Below, in pieces: positions 23,201 to 33,223 of a stretch of DNA of 64,000 bases (positions within the stretch are counted from its first letter, which is position 1; every line of letters begins with the position of its first letter). The stretch lies in NCBI GenBank assembly GCA_963556145.1, contig OY744461.1:2480001-2544000 (forward strand), written 5' to 3'. Both the position numbers and the translations under genes were made by a program. The stretch is from Hygrocybe punicea. Lineage: Eukaryota > Basidiomycota > Agaricomycetes > Agaricales > Hygrophoraceae. Below the pieces are notes generated by a model, which did no database searches, was not told the origin of the DNA, and was given only the letters and a program-made list of their open reading frames with translations.

Positions 23201-25001
23201 TGTGATTCAATTTCAGCCATTCTAAAGCTGCAGAAACTCGCCTTCGGCGAACCAATAAAGGTGTTCGCTCCATGTCTTCTGGAGTTGGTCTGGCAGGACC
23301 AGTGAAAATAAACGCTAGCACTTCATCAAGTTCTTTAATTGTTGGAGGCAACCGTTGATATATCTTTGGTGTTGGGTTTTGAAACATGATGGCATTTGCT
23401 TTCATTTTATGCATCCCAGAGGAGACACGAACAATACATTTGTTGTGACGAACACGGGCAATCAAAAGTTGTTCAGCAAATGTTAGATTTTGAAGTTGTG
23501 CAGGAATTCTTCCCATCCAAAGTCCATTCGCCAAAGCATATTTGGGAGTTTGGCCTTTATTCAGACTGAGCACACATGGTTTGCATATCCATTTACATGT
23601 GTCATCTAGCACTGGACCTTTGATATCCTCTATTGGATCAGAACAATGATATCGTTCACATCTTGTGATTCCCATATTGTCTCTAGTTAATATTTTCAGA
23701 TTAACCTTCGTCTTTGACAATAAAGACATGTTTTTCAATGCAACCAATTGACCACATACAGCACACCCACTTTCTTGGAAACATTCAGGTGATGTATCTC
23801 TGCACCAGTTGCTGATTATGGTTTCCTTCAATTCAATAGATGGAAGAGGAGGAGGAAATAATTGCTCATCTGACTTGTCCAATTCTTCTTTCATTTGAGC
23901 CTGAGTTTCTTCTTTGCCGCACTCATATGTTTCTGTCATTTTTTGTCTTCTGTACCACTGTTTACACAGGTCTTTATGTGATTTAATATCATGCACATGA
24001 AAAATAGAAACATGAGTATCACAAGCTGAACAATTATGCCTCATTAATGCCACAGATAGATCTTGTCCATGTAATCTTTGTAATGTCTTTGACAAATATA
24101 TACCATGTATTGTTGTTATTTCACCAATATCCTTCACTGTCAAATTTGGCAGAAGTTCATGTAAAGGCATTTTAACACATGCATATGTTTTTCTATCTTC
24201 ATATAAAGTGTTGGCTGTTTGTTCATCAATATGCCCCACATATTCGAATAATATGTCAGAATCATGGTTGATATTATTAGACAGTAGCATAAAAGATTGA
24301 AGAAAGCTAAACTTGAATGTTGGTATTCGTTTACCACCACCAATGTAGTCATATCTATGAACGAAATTTATATATAAAGATTTAAACAAGTGTCCGAATA
24401 AATTCAAATTGAACACAATTATGTTTGAACGGCTATGCCGTATTATGAAACATAGTGTGGTCCACAGCAACGTTGCATGTGATAGAGAACTAGTAATACA
24501 ATGAAATAAATATGTTTTGAAATCATGTCGTCTCAATAGCGATCGCATGAGCAATGCTTTGATCATTTTACAACGACATTGGACAGTGATAGGTTTGAGA
24601 AGACAATACAAAGCAAAGAGATATGTTCTTGCATATTGAATAGAACGTATTCGCATTTTGAAGGCGCTATTTTTAAATGTAGTCCAAACGAATAATGGAT
24701 CGACTGTCAAGTTATCTTTTGTTTCTTTTGTTATTCCAATGATCTTTACATATAGTGTTGCATTTATTTGCATCAATATTGTTGCATCGCCCTGATCTGG
24801 GGCCAACTCATGTTCTATGAGTTTTCTTTGAAAAACATCCAATTCTTGGGTCAAGGTCGATATCACAGGACAGGAAATTGGTTCAGGAGAGATATACATA
24901 AGTTTGTCTTGGCATAGTTGTGGAAATAATGTTGCATTTGCAAGGAAATATAGATAAGTCAAACATGCAATGCAGACACGGATGATGTTGTGGGGATTCA
25001 T
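17274..25001 (-). CDS. Helitron Rep-helicase with C-terminal cysteine-peptidase-like domain
   Basis: One uninterrupted, intronless 2575-codon ORF, so the element may still be autonomous. In order: an N-terminal region of unknown role (1-420); a DUF6570-type region (about 470-620: KYALANGLWMGRIPAQLQNL, FAEQLLIARVRHNKCIVRVS); a Helitron Rep (HUH) nuclease with LTLHLHMLLWIKG near 950 and both tyrosines in YITDYITK near 1142; a Pif1-like SF1 helicase with GMAGTGKS near 1700, FIDEVSML near 1773, FAGDFGQLPP, LRENMRQ and YACQGRTR. After about 2310 comes a domain with WSCAYDSL and later HFTARIF...WFHDG, resembling the Cys and His boxes of ubiquitin-specific peptidases. HUH nucleases nick and join single strands for rolling-circle transposition. 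The first ~200 residues lack family similarity to my eye, so the true start may be downstream. Element ends (5' TC, 3' hairpin-CTRR) were not located. Confidence 0.9.
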   Translation of the reverse strand: MNPHNIIRVCIACLTYLYFLANATLFPQLCQDKLMYISPEPISCPVISTLTQELDVFQRKLIEHELAPDQGDATILMQINATLYVKIIGITKETKDNLTVDPLFVWTTFKNSAFKMRIRSIQYARTYLFALYCLLKPITVQCRCKMIKALLMRSLLRRHDFKTYLFHCITSSLSHATLLWTTLCFIIRHSRSNIIVFNLNLFGHLFKSLYINFVHRYDYIGGGKRIPTFKFSFLQSFMLLSNNINHDSDILFEYVGHIDEQTANTLYEDRKTYACVKMPLHELLPNLTVKDIGEITTIHGIYLSKTLQRLHGQDLSVALMRHNCSACDTHVSIFHVHDIKSHKDLCKQWYRRQKMTETYECGKEETQAQMKEELDKSDEQLFPPPLPSIELKETIISNWCRDTSPECFQESGCAVCGQLVALKNMSLLSKTKVNLKILTRDNMGITRCERYHCSDPIEDIKGPVLDDTCKWICKPCVLSLNKGQTPKYALANGLWMGRIPAQLQNLTFAEQLLIARVRHNKCIVRVSSGMHKMKANAIMFQNPTPKIYQRLPPTIKELDEVLAFIFTGPARPTPEDMERTPLLVRRRRVSAALEWLKLNHMDYYDLDISYENLAQYPDHGIPVVVAYRPADTNKEPEATSAFDNEVEDGVEDGPCPFVVSGVTGENLDITSPKALIARATKHLIDDHGGVLAISHARNPESFFNNPQLYPMMFPCLFPYGLGGISSIDNDVLSISDMMHKRHLLMYHDKRFQTDPYFPLIAFNQEQIKDSTTGGYLLTNKHNFNDIADRLMNINTAVLDDLSKRLSRGDRVKPDTSEEKACYKLISDLDHVAGQVKGSITNKKYMRNEIWSLISYIGAPTWFITFAPADINHPLCLYYADNKEKFYPKLRLPQDCYKLIANNPVAGARFFHFTTEMFIKHILGINESHPGLYGNTSGYYATVEEQGRLTLHLHMLLWIKGCLTPQEIRDKIMGENSDFQKRLVEYLKSLCVGQFMTGSKDEVSQKMEQTMSKPEYQPPTCVMPDPPSYNCSMNCQYHNKRSTWWQRFQDVVDDLLLQLNVHNRHDGKKKPYCLNSKGECKRRFPRDIFQQTFVEPNTGALNLKHGEPWMNTVTPEVTYMLRCNSDVTSLLSGTAIKAIVAYITDYITKFSLKTYSIFEVIKSIFDKNSEMIGGDLKRKDKVRKLFTQIVNSLTSKMEIGAPMASLYVLGNPDHYTSHKFVPFFWRSYVKEVISAWSDEEIPNICEDQNNAQKVVIGKNNGAYIGLSKVNNYMFRPALYDNVSLYDWICLATMEPKKRHTKTKTKRARKEPVQNQIFDNLGCDDLSDSCTEPTNVDYSSDDNLSDVVDNDILMEIDEIPKPDSLNRHAGTEIADKTNEVDLNKLTKFENDYTLHSNHPQYLTHHAKMKGNDPFIVPNFIPNTLPRADRGDREYYCCTMLTFFKPWRSGKELKSKLQTWDNAFIDHEFSKKELEIMKYFGLRYECLDARDDFSAKRQKNNTANIRYSWATSNGLDELDDMHNAEFAFNGDDFNNNIDEDNNDTEILLKLGQKGQKRKDQMLIAERTLKRSGWLDDCIDGTPDIGPLIPIEPPVVQSAKLWRTAVLAKKKEIIDDRNKNLPTNTATINKLGNFQYNDVKIVDAAYINHMFIPANRADRHLIDVTINDYKLNTDQKRAFHIIVNHSTLINGSDKLRMYLGGMAGTGKSQVIKALTSFFGKHNENHRFVVLAPTGGAAALVNGSTYHSILGINQGGSSHSLAQVRANLDGVDYIFIDEVSMLSCRDMYKISAQCAKARGVYDEPFGGINMIFAGDFGQLPPAMSGAPLYSGTVGVQINSSQTIANQEAAIGKALWHQITTVVILRENMRQTNQSEEDVQLRLALENMRYKACTPKDIAFLRTRVAGKGPNDPKLAQKKFRNVSVITALNAQKDKINELGIQRFAAENRRPLTSFYSIDRWNDPTSSNSKRKSHHMSTILDPIRHTKILEPSLQKLLWSQPHASSSDHIPGRLDLCVGMPVMLRNNDATECCITKGAEGIVVGWQSAIGPEQQTVLDTLFVRLLNPPKKINIEGLPENVVPITKHVTSTMCSLPNDDVISLSREQVLVLPNFAMTDYACQGRTRPNNVVDLSSCRNHQSYYTCLSRSASAAGTIIMQGFDPKVITGGASGYLRQEFRELELLDEITKLKYQGLLPDHVKGDQRNSIIDQFRKWKGKSYIPKNIHHAIAWKATEQLNQYTTQPSPWQLIKHMNKNQKADFRNLNFVPAKGTVPITVTHKNSTANVLQNKKRKLQQVVSSSSIVKKRRKTSTIELNEPKGFIWDAEDWSCAYDSLFTILLAIWNEDPSSWKKRFNSINEILKILSLGFKRSKNHTTDLETVRNTIRHLLHQDKPEIFPYGQVGIAISDLAHYIMKANEPMTSTCLKCINCENITILENDRCDAIFHCSYSFSGTISTCLAQIIVNRQRHKCQLCWGEITKFIAFNKIPPLIMFTVDSIENLIISQVINLSIDDISTAYTLRGIVYFGDAHFTARIFINSMVWFHDGISTRSICINEGDIDDFSNINLLSCNGNNAVLFIYAQS

Positions 25002-26089
25002 GAGGATTTGTGACAGTAAGAGGAAACACCGCCCATTTAACTAGTCAAGTGGTTCGGATCATGAATAACAATTAACACAATGGGATTGATCATATGACAT
25101 TATATTATTTGTAAGCTTTTCCCAAAACACCATAAGGCATGCCTGAATCTTTAGAAATCTGTGTTTACTTTTTTTATTCCATTCTATGTTCCTGTGACAT
25201 GCCTTGATACAGGCCAAAAATGCATCTGTATCATGAATAGCTGCCTTACGATCTTATTAGGGGTCTGGCTGACAAGACATTGATCAAACCGACTGAGAAG
25301 AACAATGGTACCCCCTTTTAAGATATTTTGTGGATTTAATCTTCAGAGTCTCAGTGATATTTATTTCTAGCTTGCTCAACAGACAAAACAGGTATTGAAG
25401 TTGAACAACCAGGCTGTTTGACAACTGTGCATATTTGACAATTGCTTGGTAATTCATGGAAATTATCATTGTTCTTCATCCTTGTCAGAAATACATTGTC
25501 ATTTTTATGGAGCTGTACGTATCATTCCCACACAAGTATACTGTATTATTCCAGTACCAAAGAGTCATAGCTCCCCTTGGAGTGACAGTTATATCTTCCA
25601 CTACAAGAGGGGGTTTTGTTACTCTTGTATCATTGTATCCTCATTTAATAGGTCCATAAAGTTCATGATTCTGGTTTCTTACATATATTCAATTTGAATT
25701 TTCATTAGCCCGAATGAGAGTCATCTCAGGTTGTCCTTCTCAAGTTGAGTGTGTAGGTGGTTGTACAACTGAACTGAAAGTAATGCATTCACCAGGATAT
25801 ATTTTAGACAAACAGATTTTCAGTCAACAAGATTGATGCCTTATGCTGTATCTATGCTCACTATCATGCTCAATTCTTATGGTCATAGGACAGTAACACA
25901 AACCATTTTTAACGGAGCAAAAAGAAATACATATATAGAAACTGTACAAATGTTAATAGTAGCAATGTATGAGGAGGACATTTGAGGGCACAGATTGTCA
26001 CCAAGTTTCCAGAAATCAACGACTGGGATACAGTCTTTTTAGTCAAATATAATGAATACTCCACAAAAGAAGGACTTACTCCTCCGAAA
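25002..26089. other. AT-rich intergenic, probable Helitron 5' flank
   Basis: Upstream of the Helitron ORF on its own strand. Short frames only (longest 116 codons, antisense to the end of gene A). No TIR, tRNA or conserved motif seen. The Helitron 5' terminus should be here or further right. Confidence 0.4.
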
Positions 26090-28013
26090 TTAAGGCCCGG
26101 GATCAAGTTTGGATGTCGATGGCTTGGGAGATGAAGGCCTCGTTTGGCTTGGAGTAATGGAGAGTAGGATTTCGGGTGGAACGATGTTGCTCCAATCCAC
26201 ATCCATTGATGAAGCGCTGGGCTCTGCAGGGGTCGATGACTGGTGGCGTGACGATGCACGCGTATTGGGACAGAATCCTAGGACATGGAGAAGATCAGAA
26301 TTGGAATATATACAGCCTATGATGTAATGTTGAAATACATACCCGGAGTCGGAGACTTCTTCGGTGGCTTCACCAGGTTGAGCTTCTCTACGATAATGCC
26401 CGCTTGCTCCGAAGCAACATCCAATTTCCTCCTCTTTGCCATCTCACCATCCTCGTGACCATCGCTGGGAGACATCTTTTCAGGTTCGGGAGATCCGTCA
26501 TCGTTGTCCATGGTTATATCATTATCAACATCCAACAACCCCGCCCACTCTGGTCCTAAAATGTCCAACTTCGCGGATTCCGGTGCCACAACATCCGGCT
26601 CGGGGGCGATGGGTGGCTTAATCTCCATTGTCAATTTCTCCGATGCCGATTGCCGGGTTGTGCGTGACGACCCAATTTCAACAGCGACTGCGAGATGTCA
26701 GTGCATTAATCATAACAAGGTGAGCAATGTACGCATTTGGGCCTTAGACCGCTTCTTCTTTACCGGGGCTACGTCCTCCTCCATCTTTATGTCGTCTATA
26801 CATGAATAAATGTGTTGGATCATCGTTTTGATATTCGGAATTCAATAACTCACCCTCATCGTCGTCCTCGGCTTTGGACTTGATTGTGCGCTCTGTCATG
26901 ATGAAGGGTTTGCATGTATGACAATCACAGACAATGAAAGTACTTACTGGACTTGGGCTTGGGCTTGGGCTTCTTTTTGTCCTTCTCGGACGAATTGTCT
27001 GTGCCACCTGAATATTCAATAGATCTATACACCACTATGGTTGAAAATTTGTACAAACCAGCAGAAGATGCCTTCTGTTTTTTGACCGATTTTGACTTGG
27101 CTTTGCCCTTGCCCTTGCCCTGGGCAACTGGCTCCTCTGCAAATGTATTATATCATTAGCACAATCACACATGTAATTCTAGATCACACCTTCATCATCA
27201 TCCGCCACATCAGAATCGACGAGGACACTATGTCCTTTACACCAAGCAATAACATGACCGATGATCTCGAGCTTTGTGGCGTCCGGAAGCCCACCGAATG
27301 ACCAATTTGCCAAGGTTCCGCTGTGCCATGCTGGCACGGATTCGTCGTATTTTGCCCAATCTATGATGCCAGACGTGAGAATTCATTTGGCCATAAATAC
27401 ATATATACTTACCTAGATCCTCGGGCTTGATCTCGGTGTTCACAGCGCCATGTTGAATCAAAGCCGATGGAGAATGTTTCCCGACATAAAATTCTTTCAG
27501 GAGCCAATCATCGAAGATCTTGCTTCGCCAGTCACGGGTAACCTCGTTTGCCCGTTTCGCCACCAAGACTTCTGCCCAAATTTCGTCCATGACGGTGTCG
27601 GTATACTTGAGGTAATCCCGAAGTGAATCGGTCCCTTCCTTATCATTTTTGACATAGTCCGGCGAGTAGTTGGGTGCCTTGTTGTATGCGATGGCTGCTG
27701 TCGCGTAGATGTACATATCCATTTGATAAATCAAGCGACGGAGCGGTTCCTCGTATCGTTCGGGGATTTCGCGCCATAACTCACCTCGGGCGGTGGCATC
27801 GTGGGGGTGTGTCTTCAGTACATAGAGATTACGAGAAAATACGGGAATGGTGCCGGATTCCTTGTTGGGTGCCGGAATCTTGGGCGGGACCATGTACTGG
27901 ATTTGGAAGATGTGATGTAGCTCCTGCAGCTTTTTGGGCGGCGCATCAGGCCAGTACTTGAAGGCGGTGGGATTGACAGCGGGAGTCGAGGTTTTGACGA
28001 CTGGCAAGGACAT
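26090..28013 (-). CDS. Gene A: eight-exon hypothetical protein, 514 aa, basic/acidic tail
   Basis: Exons on the minus strand: 28013-27413, 27360-27190, 27136-27060, 27008-26948, 26892-26854, 26795-26733, 26687-26343, 26277-26090. They sum to 1545 nt, in frame from ATG to TAA, with canonical donors (GTAAGT, GTGTGA, GTTTGT, GTGAGT, GTACAT, GTATGT). The first 280 residues form a conserved-looking globular region (FKYWPDAPPKKLQELHHIFQ, VFSRNLYVLK, RRLIYQMDMYIYATA, LKYTDTVMDEIWAEVLVAKR, WRSKIFDDWLLKEFY). Then come WSFGGLPDATKLEIIGHVIA, a Lys-rich linker (KGKGKAKSKS, KKPKPKPKS), KKKRSK, and a Ser/Pro-rich tail. The basic runs suggest nuclear localisation. I believe homologues exist in agaricomycete genomes but know no function. 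An upstream in-frame ATG at 28091 is possible, but the one at 28013 begins the conserved part. Divergent from gene B. Confidence 0.75.
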
Positions 28014-28110
28014 GGTAGATGAAATAAAAGTTTTTTGGTCAACGTGTGAGGCGATTTGAGAGCAAAAGAAAAGGGCGGATTTATTACTCAACGCTCCAGA
28101 CTATGAATAC

Positions 28111-28130
28111 GGATGTCACGACCACGTGAC
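28111..28130. promoter_or_regulatory. CACGTGAC palindromic motif upstream of gene A
   Basis: GTCACGACCACGTGACC lies about 110 bp before the gene A start. CACGTG is a classic bHLH-type site; the same core recurs upstream of the gene at 39979 and inside the LTRs at 3071 and 5087. Function is inferred from position only. Confidence 0.35.
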
Positions 28131-28394
28131 CAGATCAATCGCCACATGTTTGACCTCATGTTCGGCTTCTTTGCATGCATAAACAACAGATCTATTTATT
28201 TATGTTTTTGATGTGGCTCGAGCTTAGAAGTTGTCCAAAGCTAGTAATTGCACGCAGAAAACCGACATGTGCAGCGTATGGAATATTTTCCAGTTGGTAA
28301 GGCGATAAATCGAGTTAATTCATTCGATGAATATTCACGGACTGGTCCGTTGACGGAAAAGCACAACAAGTCTGACTTGTTGGATGGATGTAGA

Positions 28395-29010
28395 AGGACT
28401 AGATATACTACAACAAACATGTTGTTTGGTGTGTTCGGTCACCGGACATGTTTAGTGGATGTCAATGTACGACTAGATATACTACACCGAACACATCGAA
28501 CATGTTCGGTGTGTTCGGTGGAGATGTTCGGTGGATGTCAACCAACGGTTGTGACTAGATATATCACACCGAACACATCGAACATGTTCGGTGTGTTCGG
28601 TGGACATGTTCGGTCAACGTTGCTGAACCAATATTACCAGATATATGACGCCGAACAAATCAAACATGTTCAATGTGTTCGGTGTGGTATATCTAGTCAC
28701 AACCGTTGGTTGACATCCACCGAACATCTCCACCGAACACACCGAACATGTTCGATGTGTTCGGTGTGATATATCTAGTCACAACCGTTGGTTGACATCC
28801 ACCAAACATCTCCACCGAACACACCGAACATGTTCGATGTGTTCGGTGTGGTATATCCGGTCACAACCGTTGGTTGACATCCACCGAACATCTCCACCGA
28901 ACACACCGAACATGTTCGATGTGTTCGGTGTAGTATATCTCCTCATAATGGTTGGTTGACATCCACCGAACATCTCCACCGAACACACCGAACACGTCCG
29001 ATCTGTTTGG
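28395..29010. repeat. Palindromic GTTCGGTG array, ~82-bp units in two opposed blocks
   Basis: The unit contains TATATCTAGTCACAACCGTTG, then GTTGACATCCACCGAACATC and CACCGAACACACCGAACATGTTCG-ATGTGTTCGGTG (itself a near-perfect palindrome around CGAACATGTTCG). Right of about 28650 four units run one way (TATATC near 28689, 28771, 28852, 28934). Left of about 28620 two to three units run the opposite way, so the whole array is an inverted repeat. A lone related piece lies at about 35878-35925. The frames through it are artefacts. It occupies the spacer between divergent genes A and B. Confidence 0.85.
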
Positions 29011-29265
29011 TGGATATTGCTCTTTCAAGACATTTAAATGATTCCATTGCTGATCAACGTGTTTGGCACGTGTTCGTTGTTTTATCATTGCCACTCTTGT
29101 CAGGTGACATAATTCCGACGTCTTATAATTAGAAGGTTTGTGGAATTGTCACCACCCGCTATCAACCACCCTGAAAGTAATCAATCATTAAGGTATTGAT
29201 GTATTAATGATATCTGTGTCTGTTCCTCATACCGCCCATCCGAAATCCTGCCTAGGTCCACAAAC

Positions 29266-31088
29266 ATGCCATATAAGAAGGAACTTGGTTATGAACTTTG
29301 CATGCACATCTGCCCTGGTCGAAAATGCGACTCTCCAAAAACGAAATGTCTTTTGTGGAAGAAGGAAGGCAACTCCTGCCAAAGACATGTCGGATCCGCA
29401 CACCAACATCCCAAATGCGTTTCGTCTGGAATTTGTCCGCAGTCGGTATGTCTTGGTCGCAACATACGTGAAAATTCGCAGGGTGTCCACAATGCGACGG
29501 CCGCGGAACTTGATCTCCTTCCACGCAAAAGGCTATCATCCGACTCTGAGATGGAAACATCATCTGACTGTGAAACGGAACTGCCAACCACCGTAAGCAA
29601 CAATGAATGCCGTATAACCACATTAAGCAACAATGACGGCCATGTTTTCAAAATCCTTTTTATCCTTGACCCAACAACTCGTATCGCGAGCAAAGCCGCA
29701 GCCATTAACGATCTTGCATTCGTCACCACGACCATATCCGACATCGAACTCGATACCATTGCCCATCTTGATGGTTACGTCCATATCATCAAGTCATACA
29801 AGAGTCACTATTCAGCATGTATTCAAGAATGGGTAATGTCTATTGTTTAATTTGTGGATTGTTGATACTGAAACGTATTTCACAACAAACAGGTTTATAT
29901 CGGAATGCGACTACATCATGAGGATGGAGCCCGGCGCTTCAATGTCAAATACATATTTTGGCCCGAGTTCCTTCATGCAATACTTCGCCATCAAGACAAA
30001 GGCGATACGTGGCAAAAGTTCGCATCGGCAGATTGTGTATTTGGTGGTGTGGATATGGGAATGTCATACATGTAAGATTGACATCGCTTTAATTAATTCT
30101 GCTCCGTTTTCGCTGCATTATACTGATGTCTTGACAGCGGTAACCAATACGGATTGACACTGGAAAATGTGTCGATTTTCATGACTGGCATGGACGAACT
30201 CTGTCGAACGGCACACATCTGGCCGCCTCCGAAGCAGATGAACACGGTCCATTCAAAATGGATACAAAATCAAAACTTGCTTCATGTCGCTTTGAATGTA
30301 ACGCATACGATACGCCCTCAAGCAAAATTATTAAACGATGGCGACCAATTCCCACCGAATATTGTCTTGAAACGGACACACAGCGACACCGGTCATCACG
30401 TCCTATTACCTGGCGATGCCAAGCGAAATTGGGAATACATGCGCAATAACTGTGAGGTTCCAGGTTCACGTTGGTTTGGGCAAACGTACATCGAACCACT
30501 GAGTAAGATGGGCGAATGGCGTGTGTTTCTAGTTGGTGGAAAGGTCGTGTATACGGTGCACACCCTGTACAACAAGGAAAGCAAGTCCTGGAAGTGGGAT
30601 ATCGTCTCAAGTTTCTATACCTTGGATGAGTTAAGGTGAGTGCCCTTCATTTTCACTTGTCATATCATATGTATGATTGTCTTAACTTTGTCAGAATATT
30701 TCAAACGCAGGGGACTCTATTGAAGACGGTGGCGTGCAATCCGGACAGGGGCGCCATTTCTATTCGAGAGCAAGGCAGAAACGAGTTCTTTGACTTTGTC
30801 CAAAAGACCTACGAAGGGCTTTATGCGATAGAGTCCAATATGGTTGGTGGAAAACCATCAATGAGTGTTTTTTGCCGTATGGACATATCGCTCATTGTGG
30901 ATTCCAAAACGGATACTGTGTCCTATTTTGTGAACGAGGTGGAACGTTATCACACATGCAGCCTCTGGTCGAACATGAAGTCAGGTCCGAAATCCGTTCG
31001 AGCACCCATTGGCTCATTAGCAGACACTTTTGCAGGGGTTTTCTATAAATGGTTGATTGACATCAAAGGTCCATACTCATATTTGTAA
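29266..31088 (+). CDS. Gene B: four-exon protein with ATP-grasp-like C-terminal half
   Basis: Exons 29266-29832, 29893-30071, 30138-30635 and 30695-31088 sum to 1638 nt (545 aa) with donors GTAATG, GTAAGA, GTGAGT and CAG acceptors. The N-terminus is Cys/Lys-rich (YELCMHICPGRKCDSPKTKC, HQHPKC), possibly zinc-binding, followed by an acidic linker. The second half fits an ATP-grasp fold: IVLKRTHSDTGHHVLLPG (ATP-binding Lys), GSRWFGQTYIEPL, GEWRVFLVGGKVVYTVHT, and MDISLIVD...YFVNEVER in the place of the metal-binding Asp...Asn-Glu. ATP-grasp enzymes activate carboxylates through acyl-phosphates to form amide or thioester bonds; the substrate here is unknown. It converges with gene C (87 bp between stops). 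A non-catalytic relative is possible. Confidence 0.75.
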
Positions 31089-31175
31089 TATTATCTGTAC
31101 AGTCAATGGATCGGTTCGCGTTTATTTCACAAAACAGACATAAGATACAAATATAAATGATGCTAAGTGGAGCAA

Positions 31176-33223
31176 TCATTTCGGCACTCCCAAGACCATG
31201 ACCCATTGCACATTGAGTGAAATGCTCTTCATCATGTCATCTACACGCTTGAATGTATTGATGGTGTGTCCAACAACGACACAGGATCCTGCAGGGATAT
31301 TGTGTGGGAAGATGGGTAGTTGCTGGAGCGATATGAGAGTGGACGTGAAGTCCGCTTTGACTTTGCGTGCATCATAGATGGGCACTGACAACACATACTT
31401 AAGATATCAATTTATATTAGACGACCGGATGCTTACCAATATCGTAAAATGATAGAACGGCCTTATGATAAGATGGAGTGGGTCGACGAGTGAATGGACT
31501 AAGTTGTACATTTTTGGATGTCGATGCCTCTATGAAAATCGATTAGGAATTACAACTAAAAATGATTAATGCACAAACTGGGAGATGTATCCATTCCACT
31601 TGCTGTGGTCGTTGAGAAGGACACATAGTCCTTATACAGTTGGGCCCGAAATTCGGACTCGCGAATCACCATTCCAATAGCACTGACATATCGCTCCCAT
31701 TCCCCTTGAAGTAGTGCACCCTGTATAACCTTGACCGGCTTTGTATTGCCACCAATCTTGGGCTCATCGAGAAAGCAGGACTCCACTATGATGACCGATG
31801 TAAAGATCGTCGGCATTCCACCTCCGACTGCATGAAAGAAGTTGCGACCAAATGCACCAGTGGAGATATGGGCAGGGTTATCACGAGAGAGATTAGAGTA
31901 CCTCCCAGATCTATCAAATGTAATGGCGGAAACCAATAACCTATATTATATCCAATGAATCGACCAAATTGACCTCAAATTGCTGTTCAAATAACGTACT
32001 TTCTGTTGATCTTGTAGATGTCAGTGATGATATCACTGAACTGTGGGTTGCCATTCCCAATTGCACTGGACCAGGATACCATTGCTGCTGCCCTGAATGG
32101 TTATGAGTAAATGACAAGGATATAAATGCAATTGCATACTTGATATTGACACAGTCTTGGTAGGTGTCAACAAGTTGAGGATCCCTCGTGCCAATATCGG
32201 ACTCATCAACGTTCGGAGATGGTAAGCTAGATTCACGACATCTACATCAAACACCATGGTGTAATAATATCCAACACACCTGGTGATCTGCGTCAGTGCA
32301 TAGGTCAGATCTCCTTCATCGCCACTGGAGCCTTTATCATCGTCGGTATCATCGAGCATGATGGCCTTTGTGGACTTGGACTTCTTGGATGGAGTATTAG
32401 AAACGCTGTTACAATTAATGAATGAGAATATTCATATCGGCACGTAAAATACACACGAAATTGGCTTATCGGGGTTCTTCATCAAGGCTACTTTGCGACG
32501 ATGCCTAAACAGTCAAATGATTTGTTTGAACAAATGGATATGTCTATGATAACCGAACAACTCACTTAGAACCGTAATCCTCTTCCTCTTCCTCTTCCTC
32601 CTCTTCCTCACCGTCTCGTGATTGATTAGATGCAGCTTTCAATTTCTTGGCGGGGGAAGGCGTTTTACTATAGATAACCTGTCAATGATGAGACAATACC
32701 TATGAAAAATATTTACACATTGTCGTCATTGTCGGTGACATTGGGAGATGACATTTGACGTTTCTTTCCACTGTAACAGATTGATATCATGGTGGATATA
32801 TTTGATATTGAAACACTAACACGTCTTTAACGTTGCGAAACTTGACGGAATGCCTAGGAGGATATTGATATTTGTTAACTCATATTGGATAACAATGATA
32901 TGTGATTATAGATACCTTGTGAGCGTTGACGGTGCCATTACACTGCCAGTGCTTTGAATACTGACGGCATCATAATTAGCATCGGACAAAGCCACACTGT
33001 CCATTGGTCAAAAATAGATAACGATTAAAACGATGACACATACATATCATCATCAGCCCAAGTCTTGATGACCTTCTTCTGCTTCTTGATTGTTGCAGAA
33101 GGCCGTCTTTAGTGCATGCAATAGAAACTTCAGTTATACCGAGTAAAATAGGGATGCATACATGGTGGCCTTGGATTTTGCTTTCGAGTTTGATTTCGTG
33201 GCGGTGGACTTCTTGGGAGGCAT
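31176..33223 (-). CDS. Gene C: ~13-exon hypothetical nuclear-type protein, ~480 aa
   Basis: The gene opens MPPKKSTATKSNSKAKSKAT at 33223 and closes VQWVMVLGVPK-TGA at 31176. Twelve short introns (mostly 45-65 nt; donors GTATGC, GTATGT, GTATCT, GTTAGT, GTAAAT, GTGAGT, GTGTGT, GTACGT, GTTTGT, GTAAGC) keep one frame. The first half is low-complexity: Lys-rich, then EEEEEEEEEDYGS, then LDDTDDDKGSSGDEGD. The second half is compact: LLVSAITFDRSGRYSNLSRD, GAFGRNFFHAVGGGMPTIFT, LLQGEWERYVSAIGMV, LPIFPHNIPAGSCVVVGHTI. The basic/acidic N-terminus suggests a chromatin- or nucleus-associated role; the globular half is an agaricomycete family whose function I do not know. No stop interrupts it. Confidence 0.7.

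Noticed and set aside
28248..29094. Frames of 173, 77 and 69 codons rich in EHIEHVRCVRW-type repeats
   Set aside because: They are translations of the palindromic repeat array, reading the same unit in both orientations.
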